64,000 nucleotides of DNA from Huaxiibacter chinensis (lineage in GTDB: Bacteria; Pseudomonadota; Gammaproteobacteria; Enterobacterales; Enterobacteriaceae), in assembly GCF_022171985.1 (NCBI RefSeq), contig NZ_JAJVHF010000002.1, positions 434,001 through 498,000 on the forward strand, in the 5' to 3' direction. Numbering within the stretch: the first letter of the stretch is position 1; each line of letters starts with the position of its first letter. The notes beneath the pieces are model-generated. The model was not told the origin of the DNA. It did not search any database and worked only from the letters and a program-made list of their open reading frames with translations. The position numbers and the translations under genes are program-made. Shown here in pieces: positions 8,729 through 19,879 of the stretch.

Positions 8729-11700
8729 ATGCCAAAACGTACAGACATAAAAAGCATCCTGATCCTTGGCGCTGGCCCGATTGTTATCGGCCAGGCCTGT
8801 GAGTTCGACTACTCCGGCGCGCAGGCCTGTAAAGCCCTGCGCGAAGAGGGCTACCGCGTTATCCTGGTGAACTCCAACCCGGCCACCATCATGACCGACC
8901 CGGAAATGGCCGACGCAACCTACATCGAGCCGATTCACTGGGAAGTGGTACGTAAAATCATCGAAAAAGAGCGCCCGGATGCGGTTCTGCCTACCATGGG
9001 CGGCCAGACGGCGCTGAACTGCGCGCTGGAGCTTGAGCGTCAGGGCGTGCTGGAAGAGTTTGGCGTGACCATGATTGGTGCGACAGCCGATGCCATTGAT
9101 AAAGCCGAAGACCGTCGTCGCTTCGACGTGGCGATGAAGAAAATCGGCCTCGACACCGCGCGTTCCGGTATCGCACACACGATGGAAGAAGCGCTGGCCG
9201 TGGCGGCTGACGTGGGTTATCCGTGCATCATCCGTCCGTCCTTTACCATGGGCGGCACCGGCGGCGGCATCGCCTACAACCGCGAAGAGTTCGAAGAAAT
9301 TTGCGAACGCGGTCTGGATCTCTCCCCAACCAAAGAGCTGCTGATTGATGAGTCGCTGATTGGCTGGAAAGAGTACGAGATGGAAGTGGTGCGTGATAAA
9401 AACGACAACTGCATCATCGTCTGCTCAATCGAGAACTTCGATGCGATGGGTATCCATACCGGCGACTCCATCACCGTTGCGCCAGCCCAGACGCTGACCG
9501 ACAAAGAGTATCAAATCATGCGTAACGCCTCGATGGCGGTACTGCGTGAAATCGGCGTCGAAACCGGCGGCTCTAACGTCCAGTTCTCCGTTAACCCAAA
9601 AAATGGCCGCTTGATCGTCATTGAGATGAACCCGCGCGTCTCCCGCTCTTCCGCGCTGGCCTCAAAAGCGACCGGTTTCCCGATTGCCAAAGTGGCGGCG
9701 AAACTGGCGGTGGGTTATACCCTTGACGAGCTGATGAACGATATCACGGGCGGACGCACGCCAGCCTCGTTTGAACCGTCCATCGATTACGTTGTGACTA
9801 AAATTCCACGCTTTAACTTCGAAAAATTTGTCGGGGCCAATGACCGTCTGACCACCCAGATGAAATCAGTGGGTGAAGTGATGGCGATTGGCCGCACGCA
9901 GCAGGAATCCCTGCAAAAAGCGTTGCGCGGCCTGGAAGTGGGCGCGATGGGCTTTGACCCGAAAGTCAGCCTGGACGACCCTGAAGCGCTGACCAAGATT
10001 CGTCGCGAGCTGAAAGATGCCGGCGCCGAACGTATCTGGTACATCGCGGATGCTTTCCGTGCCGGTCTGTCGGTCGATGGCGTCTTTAACCTGACCAACA
10101 TTGACCGTTGGTTCCTGGTGCAAATCGAAGAGCTGGTGCGTCTTGAAGAGCAGGTCGCAGAGATGGGCATCACGGGTCTTGATGCCGACTTCCTGCGCAT
10201 GCTGAAGCGTAAAGGCTTCGCCGATGCGCGTCTGGCTAAACTGGCGGGCGTGCGCGAAGCGGAAATCCGCAAGCTGCGTGACCAGTACAATCTGCACCCG
10301 GTCTACAAACGCGTCGATACCTGTGCGGCAGAGTTTGCCACCGACACCGCCTATATGTACTCCACCTATGAAGATGAGTGCGAAGCGAACCCGTCCGTTG
10401 ACCGCGACAAGATTATGGTGCTGGGCGGCGGGCCAAACCGTATCGGCCAGGGTATCGAATTCGACTACTGCTGCGTACACGCCTCTCTGGCGCTGCGCGA
10501 AGACGGTTACGAGACCATCATGGTCAACTGTAACCCGGAAACCGTCTCGACGGACTACGACACCTCTGACCGTCTCTACTTTGAGCCGGTAACGCTGGAA
10601 GATGTGCTGGAAATCGTGCGCATCGAGAAACCGAAAGGCGTCATCGTGCAGTACGGCGGTCAGACCCCGCTGAAACTGGCGCGCGCCCTTGAAGCGGCGG
10701 GTGTTCCGGTGATCGGGACCAGCCCGGACGCGATTGACCGCGCAGAAGACCGTGAACGTTTCCAGCAGGCGGTTGACCGTCTGAAGCTGAAACAGCCTGC
10801 CAACGCCACCGTGACCGCGATTGAGATGGCCGTTGAGAAGGCAAAAGAGATTGGCTACCCGCTGGTGGTTCGTCCTTCCTACGTCCTGGGCGGTCGCGCG
10901 ATGGAAATCGTCTACGACGAAGCTGACCTGCGCCGCTACTTCCAGACCGCGGTGAGCGTCTCCAACGATGCGCCAGTGCTGTTAGACCGCTTCCTTGATG
11001 ATGCGGTAGAGGTCGACGTTGATGCGATTTGCGACGGTGAGCGCGTGCTGATTGGCGGCATCATGGAACACATCGAGCAGGCGGGGGTTCACTCCGGCGA
11101 CTCCGCGTGTTCGCTGCCAGCCTATACCCTGAGCCAGGAAATTCAGGACGTGATGCGCCAGCAGGTGCAAAAACTCGCCATTGAGTTGCAGGTTCGCGGC
11201 CTGATGAACGTGCAGTTTGCGGTGAAAGATAACGAAGTCTACCTGATTGAAGTTAACCCGCGCGCCGCACGTACGGTACCGTTCGTGTCAAAAGCCACCG
11301 GCATTCCGCTGGCCAAAGTGGCCGCACGCGTCATGGCGGGCCAGACGCTGGCCGAGCAGGGCGTGACGAAAGAGATCATCCCACCTTATTACTCGGTGAA
11401 AGAAGTGGTCCTGCCGTTCAACAAATTCCCGGGCGTGGACCCGCTGTTAGGGCCAGAGATGCGCTCTACCGGGGAAGTGATGGGCGTAGGCCGCACCTTT
11501 GCTGAAGCCTTCGCCAAAGCACAGCTGGGCAGCAGCTCTACCATGAGAAAACAGGGACGCGCGTTGCTCTCCGTTCGCGAAGGCGATAAAGAGCGCGTGG
11601 TAGACCTGGCAGCGAAACTGCTGAAACAGGGCTTTGAATTGGATGCCACCCACGGTACGGCGATTGTGCTGGGCGAAGCCGGGATCAACCCGCGTCTGGT

Positions 11701-11953
11701 GAACAAGGTGCATGAAGGTCGTCCGCACATTCAGGACCGTATCAAGAATGGCGAGTACACCTACATCATCAACACCACCGAAGGGCGTCAGGCGATTGAA
11801 GACTCCAAGCTGATCCGCCGCAGCGCACTGCAGTATAAAGTGCACTACGACACCACCCTGAACGGCGGTTTTGCCACGGCGATGGCGTTGAATGCGGACG
11901 CCACCGAGAAGGTGATTTCCGTTCAGGAGATGCATGCCCAGATCGGTAAATAA
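8729..11953 (+). CDS. carB: Carbamoyl phosphate synthase large subunit
   Basis: A 1074-residue enzyme (E. coli 1073). It contains two homologous ATP-grasp halves, each opening with a pre-ATP-grasp fold: [20 protein letters not shown] near residue 10 and [20 protein letters not shown] near residue 560. The first half makes carboxyphosphate and the second phosphorylates carbamate. The last 140 or so residues form the MGS-like regulatory domain that binds ornithine, UMP and IMP. It forms the complex with CarA encoded just upstream. The sequence is intact and codon use is like its neighbours. Confidence 0.98.
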   Translation: MPKRTDIKSILILGAGPIVIGQACEFDYSGAQACKALREEGYRVILVNSNPATIMTDPEMADATYIEPIHWEVVRKIIEKERPDAVLPTMGGQTALNCALELERQGVLEEFGVTMIGATADAIDKAEDRRRFDVAMKKIGLDTARSGIAHTMEEALAVAADVGYPCIIRPSFTMGGTGGGIAYNREEFEEICERGLDLSPTKELLIDESLIGWKEYEMEVVRDKNDNCIIVCSIENFDAMGIHTGDSITVAPAQTLTDKEYQIMRNASMAVLREIGVETGGSNVQFSVNPKNGRLIVIEMNPRVSRSSALASKATGFPIAKVAAKLAVGYTLDELMNDITGGRTPASFEPSIDYVVTKIPRFNFEKFVGANDRLTTQMKSVGEVMAIGRTQQESLQKALRGLEVGAMGFDPKVSLDDPEALTKIRRELKDAGAERIWYIADAFRAGLSVDGVFNLTNIDRWFLVQIEELVRLEEQVAEMGITGLDADFLRMLKRKGFADARLAKLAGVREAEIRKLRDQYNLHPVYKRVDTCAAEFATDTAYMYSTYEDECEANPSVDRDKIMVLGGGPNRIGQGIEFDYCCVHASLALREDGYETIMVNCNPETVSTDYDTSDRLYFEPVTLEDVLEIVRIEKPKGVIVQYGGQTPLKLARALEAAGVPVIGTSPDAIDRAEDRERFQQAVDRLKLKQPANATVTAIEMAVEKAKEIGYPLVVRPSYVLGGRAMEIVYDEADLRRYFQTAVSVSNDAPVLLDRFLDDAVEVDVDAICDGERVLIGGIMEHIEQAGVHSGDSACSLPAYTLSQEIQDVMRQQVQKLAIELQVRGLMNVQFAVKDNEVYLIEVNPRAARTVPFVSKATGIPLAKVAARVMAGQTLAEQGVTKEIIPPYYSVKEVVLPFNKFPGVDPLLGPEMRSTGEVMGVGRTFAEAFAKAQLGSSSTMRKQGRALLSVREGDKERVVDLAAKLLKQGFELDATHGTAIVLGEAGINPRLVNKVHEGRPHIQDRIKNGEYTYIINTTEGRQAIEDSKLIRRSALQYKVHYDTTLNGGFATAMALNADATEKVISVQEMHAQIGK

Positions 11954-11965
11954 TCGGTCTTTCTT

Positions 11966-12000
11966 CGCAGGCCCGGCAGACACGTGCCGCCGGGCCTGCG
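11966..12000 (+). terminator. Strong hairpin after carB, probable terminator
   Basis: A 12-bp perfect stem, CGCAGGCCCGGC (11966-11977) with GCCGGGCCTGCG (11989-12000), begins 13 bases after the carB stop. There is no T-run after it. It may therefore protect the 3' end or act with Rho rather than terminate on its own. Confidence 0.5.
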
Positions 12001-12140
12001 GCGAATCCTTCACTATCACCCCCCGCGTTTGTGTGCTTTCCCTTCGTTCGGAACCGTCTGGTTTTTCATCTCTCTTCAGTGAGTTAGCCTAAAATAAGTA
12101 GGACGTTAACGAAATTCCACTGAAAAGCAGGGAGAACACC

Positions 12141-12374
12141 ATGCGAAATAAACTTCTCACGACCTCACTTTTTGCTGCCGCAGCCCTTTTCACCGTTGCC
12201 GGTTGTTCGTCTAACCAGGCCGTTAAAACCACAGATGGCCAAACGATTGTCACCGACGGTAAACCGCAGGTGGATGATGATACCGGTATGGTTTCGATGA
12301 AAAATGCAGAGACCGGGAAGACCGAGCAGATCAACCGCGATCAGTTAAAATCTATGGGCGAACTCGATAACTAG
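12141..12374 (+). CDS. Small YgdI/YgdR-family lipoprotein
   Basis: A 77-residue outer-membrane-type lipoprotein. It has a positively charged start, a hydrophobic stretch and a lipobox ending VAGC, with the modified cysteine at residue 22 followed by Ser-Ser. The mature part has the family's pattern: TTDGQTIVTDGKPQVDDDTG, then INRDQ near the end. The function of this family is not known. An AGGGAG site precedes the ATG. It stands alone between carB and kefF, in the place where E. coli K-12 has the cai and fix genes. Confidence 0.85.
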   Translation: MRNKLLTTSLFAAAALFTVAGCSSNQAVKTTDGQTIVTDGKPQVDDDTGMVSMKNAETGKTEQINRDQLKSMGELDN

Positions 12375-12479
12375 TTCAGATTTACCCATTTAGCCCGTCA
12401 ATATTATTCACTATAAGCCTGTTGAATTACTGTCTACACTCTGTTGTTAAAAGAGTGCAGTAAAACAACAGGCTACTTC

Positions 12480-13010
12480 ATGATCTTAATTATTTATGCG
12501 CACCCCTATCCGCGCCATTCGCACGCAAACAAGCGGATGCTTGACCAGGTAAAGACGCTTGAAGGCGTAGAAATACGCTCCCTCTACGAACGCTATCCCG
12601 ATTTTAATATTGATATTGCCGCCGAACAGGAAGCACTTGCTCGTGCCGATCTGATTGTGTGGCAGCATCCCATGCAGTGGTACAGCACGCCGCCGCTGTT
12701 TAAACTGTGGATCGACAAGGTCTTCTCCCACGGCTGGGCCTATGGTCATAACGGCAAAGCCCTGCAAGGGAAAAGCGTGCTCTGGGCCGTAACGACGGGC
12801 GGAGGCGAAAGTCATTTTCAGATTGGATCGCACCCCGGCTTCGACGTCCTGTCACAGCCGCTTCAGGCGACCGCACTTTACTGCGGCTTAGACTGGCTTC
12901 CCCCTTTTGCCATGCATTGCACCTTTGTCTGCGATGACGAAACCCTGCAGGCGCAGGCGCGTCACTTTAAACAACGCTTACTCGACTGGCAGGAGACGCA
13001 CAATGGATAG
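12480..13010 (+). CDS. kefF: KefC accessory quinone oxidoreductase
   Basis: A flavodoxin-fold protein of 176 residues that binds and activates the KefC potassium efflux channel and reduces quinones. The start is the ATG at 12480, giving [20 protein letters not shown] as in E. coli KefF; an in-frame ATG at 12444 would add twelve unconserved residues. Family features include the [11 protein letters not shown] segment and the TTGGGESHF segment near the flavin site. Its last 8 bases overlap kefC, so the two are translated together. Confidence 0.95.
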   Translation: MILIIYAHPYPRHSHANKRMLDQVKTLEGVEIRSLYERYPDFNIDIAAEQEALARADLIVWQHPMQWYSTPPLFKLWIDKVFSHGWAYGHNGKALQGKSVLWAVTTGGGESHFQIGSHPGFDVLSQPLQATALYCGLDWLPPFAMHCTFVCDDETLQAQARHFKQRLLDWQETHNG

Positions 13011-14868
13011 CCATACGCTGATACAGGCGCTGATTTATCTCGGCGCCGCGGCATTGATTGTGCCTGTTGCCGTTCGTTTGGGTCTGGGGTCCGTGCTGGG
13101 CTACCTGATTGCCGGGTGCGTTATCGGCCCTTGGGGATTCCGTCTGGTGACGGATGCAGAGTCGATTCTCCACTTTGCCGAGATTGGCGTGGTCCTGATG
13201 CTGTTCGTCATCGGGCTGGAGCTCGATCCCCGCAGGCTGTGGCAGCTGCGCGCCTCGGTATTTGGCGGCGGCGCATTACAGATGGTCTCCTGCGGTGTGC
13301 TTCTTGGCGGCTTTTGTACGCTGCTCGGCATGAACTGGAAGATTGCCGCCCTGATAGGCATGACGCTGGCGCTGTCTTCTACGGCGATTGCCATGCAGGC
13401 GATGAATGAACGTAACCTGACCGTTTCGCAAATGGGGCGCAGCGCCTTTTCCGTTTTACTCTTTCAGGATATTGCGGCCATTCCGCTGGTGGCGATGATT
13501 CCGCTGCTGGCGACATCCGGCGCCTCTACGACGCTGGGAGCCTTCGCGCTTTCCGCCTTAAAAGTGGCAGGTGCGCTGGCGCTGGTGATTCTGTTGGGGC
13601 GTTACGTGACCCGCCCGCTACTGCGTTTTGTGGCACGCTCGGGCCTGCGCGAAGTATTCAGTGCCGTGGCGCTGTTCCTCGTCTTTGGTTTTGGCCTGCT
13701 GCTTGAAGAAGCGGGACTCTCCATGGCGATGGGGGCCTTCCTGGCCGGCGTTTTGCTGGCGAGTTCTGAATATCGTCACGCGCTGGAAAGCGATATCGAG
13801 CCCTTTAAAGGGCTACTGCTGGGGCTGTTTTTCATCGGCGTCGGGATGTCTATCGACTTCGGCACGCTGGTCACACACCCCCTGCGGATACTCCTACTGC
13901 TGGTCGGCTTCCTGGTCATCAAAATGGCCGTGCTGTGGCTGATCGCCCGCCCGCTCAATGTGCCCAATAAACAGCGCCGCTGGTTTGCCGTGTTGCTGGG
14001 GCAGGGCAGTGAATTCGCCTTTGTGGTCTTTGGCGCTGCGCAGATGGCAAACGTGCTGGACGCCGAATGGGCCAAAGCGTTGACCCTGGCCGTGGCGTTA
14101 TCGATGGCAGCGACGCCGATTTTACTGGTCCTGCTGACGCGTCTGGAATCATCAGCCAGTGGCGAAGAGCAGGAAGCCGATGAAATTGACGAAGAACAGC
14201 CTCGGGTGATCATTGCCGGATTTGGCCGTTTTGGTCAGATCTCCGGGCGTCTGCTGCTGTCCAGCGGCGTGAAGATGGTCATTCTCGATCACGATCCCGA
14301 TCACATCGAAACGCTGCGGAAATTTGGGATGAAGGTCTTTTATGGTGATGCCACCCGTGTCGATCTACTGGAATCCGCCGGGGCAGCAAAAGCCGAAGTG
14401 CTGATTAACGCGATTGACGATCCGCAGGCCAGCCTGCAGCTGACCGAACTGGCGAAAGAACACTTCCCGAACCTGAAAATTATCGCACGCGCCCGTGACG
14501 TCGATCATTTCATAAAATTGCGTCAGGCCGGGGTAGACGCGCCGGAACGTGAGACCTTTGAAGGGGCGCTGAAAACAGGAAGAATGGCGCTTGAGGGCCT
14601 GGGCCTGGGGTCATACGAAGCGCGCGAGCGTGCCGATCTGTTCCGTCGCTTCAATATGGATATGGTGGAAGAGATGGTGGAGATGGCTGAGAGCGATGAT
14701 TCGTCCCGGGCGGCCGTCGTGAAACGCACCAGCGCCATGCTCACGGAAATCATCAATGAGGACCGCAACCACCTGTCGCTCATCCAGCGTCATGGCTGGC
14801 AGGGCACCGAAGAAGGAAAACACACGGGCGATCCGAAGGATGAGCCGGAACCGAAACCGACAGCGTGA
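13003..14868 (+). CDS. kefC: Glutathione-gated potassium/proton antiporter
   Basis: A 621-residue inner-membrane protein (E. coli 620) that releases potassium and acidifies the cytoplasm during electrophile attack. The first 380 or so residues are a CPA2-type antiporter with about a dozen hydrophobic segments. A nucleotide-binding RCK domain follows near residue 400 ([13 protein letters not shown]), where glutathione adducts act. The start at 13003 ([10 protein letters not shown]) matches E. coli; an upstream in-frame ATG at 12907 lies inside kefF and is rejected. The end [13 protein letters not shown] is conserved. Confidence 0.96.
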   Translation: MDSHTLIQALIYLGAAALIVPVAVRLGLGSVLGYLIAGCVIGPWGFRLVTDAESILHFAEIGVVLMLFVIGLELDPRRLWQLRASVFGGGALQMVSCGVLLGGFCTLLGMNWKIAALIGMTLALSSTAIAMQAMNERNLTVSQMGRSAFSVLLFQDIAAIPLVAMIPLLATSGASTTLGAFALSALKVAGALALVILLGRYVTRPLLRFVARSGLREVFSAVALFLVFGFGLLLEEAGLSMAMGAFLAGVLLASSEYRHALESDIEPFKGLLLGLFFIGVGMSIDFGTLVTHPLRILLLLVGFLVIKMAVLWLIARPLNVPNKQRRWFAVLLGQGSEFAFVVFGAAQMANVLDAEWAKALTLAVALSMAATPILLVLLTRLESSASGEEQEADEIDEEQPRVIIAGFGRFGQISGRLLLSSGVKMVILDHDPDHIETLRKFGMKVFYGDATRVDLLESAGAAKAEVLINAIDDPQASLQLTELAKEHFPNLKIIARARDVDHFIKLRQAGVDAPERETFEGALKTGRMALEGLGLGSYEARERADLFRRFNMDMVEEMVEMAESDDSSRAAVVKRTSAMLTEIINEDRNHLSLIQRHGWQGTEEGKHTGDPKDEPEPKPTA

Positions 14869-14921
14869 AGTGGAGTTGCCAGCAATAATGAAATATTTCC
14901 CATTCTTTACTCTGGCTCTAG

Positions 14922-15462
<541 letters not shown>

Positions 15463-15463
15463 A

Positions 15464-15498
15464 AGAATCCCCCTCTCCTCAGCGGGAGGGGGACTTTT
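15464..15498. terminator. Bidirectional terminator between folA and apaH
   Basis: TCCCCCTC (15468-15475) pairs with GAGGGGGA (15486-15493). A-rich sequence lies on the left and CTTTT on the right, so the hairpin can end both the rightward folA and the leftward apaH transcripts. Confidence 0.8.
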
Positions 15499-15502
15499 CG
15501 AT

Positions 15503-16351
15503 TCAGGAGGCAACCGCCTCGTCTTCACCCAGATCTAACTGCCGGTTCGATGGCTGAACAAAATAGGTTTTGTCTTCCCAGCGCAGACAGGTTAAATCCC
15601 CGCCCCAGCAGCATCCCGTATCCAGAGCATAAATATGCTCGGGCGTACCTTTGCCTTCCAGAGAGGCCCAGTGGCCAAAGGCAACGCTGTACTCCTCCGT
15701 CACAGGACCAGGAATGGCAAACCAGGGCTTGAGCGGTGAAGGTGCATTATCAGGCGTATCTTTGCAGTACATATCCAGCTGCCCGTTCGGGAAGCAGTAA
15801 CGCATGCGCGTAAACGCGTTGGTGATAAACCGCAGGCGCGCCAGGCCGCTAAGCTCCGCGCTCCAGTTATTAGGCATATCGCCGTACATTGCATCCAGGA
15901 AGAACGGATAAGAATCGCTCGCGAGAACGGCTTCGACGTCACGGGCACACTCTTTTGCTGTCTGAAGATCCCACTGGGGCGTGATCCCTGCGTGGGCCAT
16001 CACCAGCTTTTTCTCTTCATCAATTTGCAACAGCGGCTGGCGGCGCAGCCAGTTGAGCAGGTCATCCGCATCCACCGCCTCAAGCAGTGGCGCAAGCCGG
16101 TCTTTCGGTTTATTCCGGCTGATTCCCGCAAATACGGCCAGCAGATGAAGATCGTGATTGCCGAGGACCACGCGCACGCAGTCGCCCAACGATTTAACGA
16201 AGCGCAGGACGTCCAGAGAGCCTGGGCCACGCGCAACTAAATCGCCCGTCAGCCAGAGGGTGTCGTGTTCAGGCGTAAAGTCGACCTGCTTTAACAGCGC
16301 GATCAGTTCATCGTAGCAACCATGAACGTCACCAATGAGATATGTAGACAT
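15503..16351 (-). CDS. apaH: Diadenosine tetraphosphatase (symmetrical)
   Basis: A 282-residue enzyme (E. coli 280) that splits Ap4A to two ADP; the family also removes NpN caps from RNA. The calcineurin-type metal motifs are in order: [10 protein letters not shown] near residue 7, [10 protein letters not shown] near 36 and GNHDLHLL near 64. It is the last gene of the lptD-surA-pdxA-rsmA-apaG-apaH run and begins 3 bases after apaG ends. Confidence 0.97.
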   Translation of the reverse strand: MSTYLIGDVHGCYDELIALLKQVDFTPEHDTLWLTGDLVARGPGSLDVLRFVKSLGDCVRVVLGNHDLHLLAVFAGISRNKPKDRLAPLLEAVDADDLLNWLRRQPLLQIDEEKKLVMAHAGITPQWDLQTAKECARDVEAVLASDSYPFFLDAMYGDMPNNWSAELSGLARLRFITNAFTRMRYCFPNGQLDMYCKDTPDNAPSPLKPWFAIPGPVTEEYSVAFGHWASLEGKGTPEHIYALDTGCCWGGDLTCLRWEDKTYFVQPSNRQLDLGEDEAVAS

Positions 16352-16354
16352 GTC

Positions 16355-16732
16355 TTAATGAATCAGCGTGTGAACGGCGAGACGGAAAACGGGAATGGCA
16401 ACGCGGAAGGGGTTGCCATCGACATCGACCATTTCATAATGGCCCTGCATCGTACCCATCGGCGTCTCGATAACGGCGCCGCTGGTGTACTGATACTCTT
16501 CGCCAGGGGCGATGTGCGGTTGTTCCCCCACAACGCCTTCTCCCTGGACTTCGATTTCGCGGCCATTGCCGTTGGTGATAAGCCAGTAACGCCCAAGCAG
16601 TTGCACAGGCATCCGCCCCAGATTGCGAATCGTGACGGTGTAAGCAAAAACAAAACGTTCTTCATCCGGCGTGGATTGAGATTCAATGTAGGCGCTTTGT
16701 ACCTGAACACAGACGCGGGGCGAATCGATCAT
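16355..16732 (-). CDS. apaG: ApaG, Co2+/Mg2+ efflux-associated protein
   Basis: A 125-residue single-domain beta-sandwich protein, same length as in E. coli. The conserved core [10 protein letters not shown] ... GEGVVGEQP is present. Loss of ApaG has been linked to cobalt tolerance, but its molecular action is not settled. It lies between rsmA and apaH in the same operon, with 3-base gaps on each side. Confidence 0.95.
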   Translation of the reverse strand: MIDSPRVCVQVQSAYIESQSTPDEERFVFAYTVTIRNLGRMPVQLLGRYWLITNGNGREIEVQGEGVVGEQPHIAPGEEYQYTSGAVIETPMGTMQGHYEMVDVDGNPFRVAIPVFRLAVHTLIH

Positions 16733-16735
16733 GGC

Positions 16736-17557
16736 TTAACTCTCCTTCGGCGGCGCATTATTACTGATGTAGTTAGCCAGCTTACAGTACTGCTCTACGG
16801 AAATATTCTCCGCACGCATTGTCGTGTCGATACCCAGTTCATTCAACACGTCAACGCTGAACAGATTGCCAAGGCTGTTACGAATCGTTTTACGGCGCTG
16901 GTTAAAGGCTTCGGTGGTGATGCGGCTTAACACGCGAAGCTCTTTGACCGGATACGGTTTTGTCTTGTGCGGGACAAGGCGAACCACGGCAGAATCCACT
17001 TTAGGCGGTGGCGTAAACGCACCGGGTGGCACTTCCAGCACCGGAATGATGTTGCAAAAATATTGCGCCATCACGCTTAATCGACCATACGCTTTACTGT
17101 TCGGTCCTGCAACCAGGCGGTTGACGACCTCTTTTTGCAGCATAAAGTGCATGTCAGCAATGGCATCAGTATAGCTAAAGAGATGGAACATCAGCGGCGT
17201 AGAGATGTTGTACGGCAGGTTACCAAAGACGCGCAGCGGTTGACCCAGTTTCTCGGCCAGTTCGCCGAAGTCCATGGTCATGGCATCCTGCTGATAAATC
17301 GTCAGTTTGGGACCCAGAAACGGATGCGTTTGCAGGCGGGCAGCCAGATCGCGATCCAGTTCGATAACGGTCAGTTCGTCAAGGCGTTCGCCGACGGGTT
17401 CCGTCAGCGCAGCAAGACCCGGGCCGATTTCAACCATGGCCTGGCCTTTCTGCGGATTAATGGCAGAAACGATGCTTTCAATTACAAAGCTATCGTTAAG
17501 AAAATTTTGCCCGAAGCGTTTACGGGCTAAGTGGCCCTGATGGACTCGATTAGTCAT
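16736..17557 (-). CDS. rsmA: 16S rRNA dimethyltransferase (m6,2A1518/1519)
   Basis: A 273-residue SAM-dependent enzyme, also called KsgA, that dimethylates two adjacent adenines in helix 45 of 16S rRNA late in 30S assembly. Visible are the start [11 protein letters not shown], the SAM loop [14 protein letters not shown] and the catalytic NLPYNIS. The start codon overlaps the end of pdxA by 4 bases (ATGA type). Loss of this gene gives kasugamycin resistance in E. coli; here it is intact. Confidence 0.97.
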   Translation of the reverse strand: MTNRVHQGHLARKRFGQNFLNDSFVIESIVSAINPQKGQAMVEIGPGLAALTEPVGERLDELTVIELDRDLAARLQTHPFLGPKLTIYQQDAMTMDFGELAEKLGQPLRVFGNLPYNISTPLMFHLFSYTDAIADMHFMLQKEVVNRLVAGPNSKAYGRLSVMAQYFCNIIPVLEVPPGAFTPPPKVDSAVVRLVPHKTKPYPVKELRVLSRITTEAFNQRRKTIRNSLGNLFSVDVLNELGIDTTMRAENISVEQYCKLANYISNNAPPKES

Positions 17558-18540
17558 TGCGTATTAATAATCATTTTGATGGCGAGATTAAGCGCCGTAA
17601 TAAAACTGCCGACATCCGCTTTCCCCTGGCCTGCCAGATCCAGCGCAGTACCGTGGTCAACGGACGTTCGAATAAAAGGTAAACCGAGTGTGATGTTCAC
17701 ACCGCGGCCAAAGCCCTGGTATTTTAGCACGGGCAGACCCTGATCGTGGTACATCGCGAGCACGGCATCCGCATTATCCAGGTATTTCGGCTGGAAAAGC
17801 GTGTCGGCCGGTAACGGACCACTGAGATTCATCCCCTTCGCGCGCATTTCATTGAGCACCGGAATAATCGTGTCGATCTCTTCGGTCCCCATATGGCCGC
17901 CTTCGCCCGCATGCGGATTTAAGCCGCAGACCAGAACATGCGGAGAGGCAATACCGAATTTGGTCCGCAGGTCATGGTGCAGAATGGTGATGATTTCACG
18001 CAGGAGCGCGGGCGTAATCGCGTCAGGAATTGCTTTGATGGGCAAATGGGTGGTCACCAGCGCGACACGCATCGCTTCGGTAGCCAACATCATCACCACT
18101 TTAGGGCTGTGCGAACGCGCTTCGAAAAACTCGGTATGCCCGGTGAAGGGGATCCCGGCTTCGTTGATCACCCCTTTATGGACCGGGCCGGTAATCAGCG
18201 CGGCAAATTCGCCCGTCAGACAACCGTCGCAGGCGCGGGCCAGTGTCTCGACAACATAATGACCATTTTCCGTGCTCAGCTGCCCCGCCACAACCGGCGT
18301 GCGCAGGGGAACGGAAAGCAGGGTCAAGGTTCCCGCCTGCTGGGGGGCGGGCGGTTGATGGGCATCATAAGGGAGGAGCGTTAAAGGAAGACCGAGACAT
18401 GTCGCCCGGTCTTTCAGCAGCGTAGCATCAGCGCATATTACCAGTTCCACGGGCCAGCTATGCTGAGCAAGCTGAACCACGAGGTCCGGGCCAATCCCGG
18501 CTGGTTCGCCGGGCGTGATGACGACACGGTGCGTTTGCAT
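17554..18540 (-). CDS. pdxA: 4-hydroxythreonine-4-phosphate dehydrogenase
   Basis: A 328-residue enzyme (E. coli 329) of pyridoxal 5'-phosphate synthesis that oxidises 4-phosphohydroxythreonine with NAD. The start segment [14 protein letters not shown] is typical. Metal-binding histidines lie in VTTHLPIK, in [11 protein letters not shown] and in [12 protein letters not shown]. The ATG shares one base with the end of surA, so the two are translationally coupled. Confidence 0.97.
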   Translation of the reverse strand: MQTHRVVITPGEPAGIGPDLVVQLAQHSWPVELVICADATLLKDRATCLGLPLTLLPYDAHQPPAPQQAGTLTLLSVPLRTPVVAGQLSTENGHYVVETLARACDGCLTGEFAALITGPVHKGVINEAGIPFTGHTEFFEARSHSPKVVMMLATEAMRVALVTTHLPIKAIPDAITPALLREIITILHHDLRTKFGIASPHVLVCGLNPHAGEGGHMGTEEIDTIIPVLNEMRAKGMNLSGPLPADTLFQPKYLDNADAVLAMYHDQGLPVLKYQGFGRGVNITLGLPFIRTSVDHGTALDLAGQGKADVGSFITALNLAIKMIINTQ

Positions 18541-19826
18541 TAGTAGCTCAGAATTTTCACGTAGGCGCTGGCGCGTTGTTCCTGCATCCAGGTTGCCGCT
18601 TCTTCAGAGAACTTACGGTTGAACAGCATACGGTACGCGCGGTCTTTCTGCGCCGCATCGGTTTTATCCACGTTGCGGGTATCCATCAGTTCGATCAGAT
18701 GCCAGCCGAAGGTGGAGTGAACCGGTGTGCTAAGCTGGCCTTTGTTCAGCTTCATCAGTGCATCACGGAACGCCGGATCGTAAATATCCGCTGCGGCCCA
18801 GCCCAGATCGCCGCCCTGATTAGCCGAGCCTGGATCCTGTGAGAACTCTTTCGCAGCATTGGCGAAGGAGGTTTTACCGCTCTTAATATCCGCTGCAATC
18901 TGTTCGAGCTTAGCGCGAGCCTGATCGTCAGTCATGATAGGCGATGGCTTAAGCAGGATATGACGCGCATGGACTTCCGTGACGGAGAGGCTCTGGCTCT
19001 GACCGCGCAGGTCGTTCACTTTCAGAATATGGAAGCCCACGCCTGAACGGATAGGACCCACGATATCGCCTTTTTTCGCCGTGCTCAGCGCCTGGGCAAA
19101 GATAGAAGGCAGCTCCTGAATACGTCCCCAGCCCATCTGGCCGCCTTTCAGCGCCTGCTGGTCAGCAGAGTAGGTAATCGCCAGTTTGCCAAAATCTCCG
19201 CCGTTACGCGCCTGATCGACAATAGAGCGAGCCTGGCTTTCTGCTTCGGCCGCCTGATCGGAGGTTGGGTTTTCTGGTAATGGAATCAGAATGTGGCTGA
19301 TGTTTAGCTCGGTGCTGGCATCGTTCTGGTTGCCCACCTGTTTGGCCAGGGCATCGACTTCCTGAGGCAGGATCGTGACGCGACGACGCACTTCGTTGTT
19401 ACGCACTTCTGAAATCAGCATCTCTTTGCGGATCTGATTGCGGTACGTCGCGTAGCTGATGCCATCGTAAGCCAGGCGGCTGCGCATTTGATCGAGCGTC
19501 ATGTTGTTCTGTTTCGCGATATTGGTAATCGCCTGATCGAGCTGCTCGTCGGTGACTTTTACGCCCATCTTCTGTCCCATTTGCAGGACAATTTGATCGG
19601 CAATCAGACGTTCAAGGATCTGGTGGCGAAGGGTCGCATCATCCGGAAGTTGCTGACCTGCCTGACCTGAGTTGAGCTTAACAGACTGCATCATACCATT
19701 TACGTCGCTTTCAAGAACGACGCCATTGTTTACAACGGCAGCGACTTTATCAACAACCTGTGGCGCAGCGAAGCTGGTATTCGCAACCATAGCGACACCG
19801 AGCAGCAGCGTTTTCCAGTTCTTCAT
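18540..19826 (-). CDS. surA: Periplasmic chaperone and peptidyl-prolyl isomerase SurA
   Basis: A 428-residue protein, same length as E. coli SurA, that escorts unfolded outer-membrane proteins across the periplasm. A signal peptide ends near residue 20 (NTSFA|APQV). The amino domain (about 21-170) carries the chaperone activity and two parvulin domains follow (about 171-275 and 285-385). It lies directly after lptD, whose product is one of its clients. Confidence 0.97.
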   Translation of the reverse strand: MKNWKTLLLGVAMVANTSFAAPQVVDKVAAVVNNGVVLESDVNGMMQSVKLNSGQAGQQLPDDATLRHQILERLIADQIVLQMGQKMGVKVTDEQLDQAITNIAKQNNMTLDQMRSRLAYDGISYATYRNQIRKEMLISEVRNNEVRRRVTILPQEVDALAKQVGNQNDASTELNISHILIPLPENPTSDQAAEAESQARSIVDQARNGGDFGKLAITYSADQQALKGGQMGWGRIQELPSIFAQALSTAKKGDIVGPIRSGVGFHILKVNDLRGQSQSLSVTEVHARHILLKPSPIMTDDQARAKLEQIAADIKSGKTSFANAAKEFSQDPGSANQGGDLGWAAADIYDPAFRDALMKLNKGQLSTPVHSTFGWHLIELMDTRNVDKTDAAQKDRAYRMLFNRKFSEEAATWMQEQRASAYVKILSY

Positions 19827-19879
19827 ACTTTTTCCATTTCAATTAACCGCAATGCGGGTTACGTTGTAAATCAAGCTTA

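Noticed and set aside
12907-13002. Upstream ATG extension of kefC
   Set aside because: It lies inside kefF in another frame and adds an unconserved arginine-rich stretch before the family start MDSHTL.
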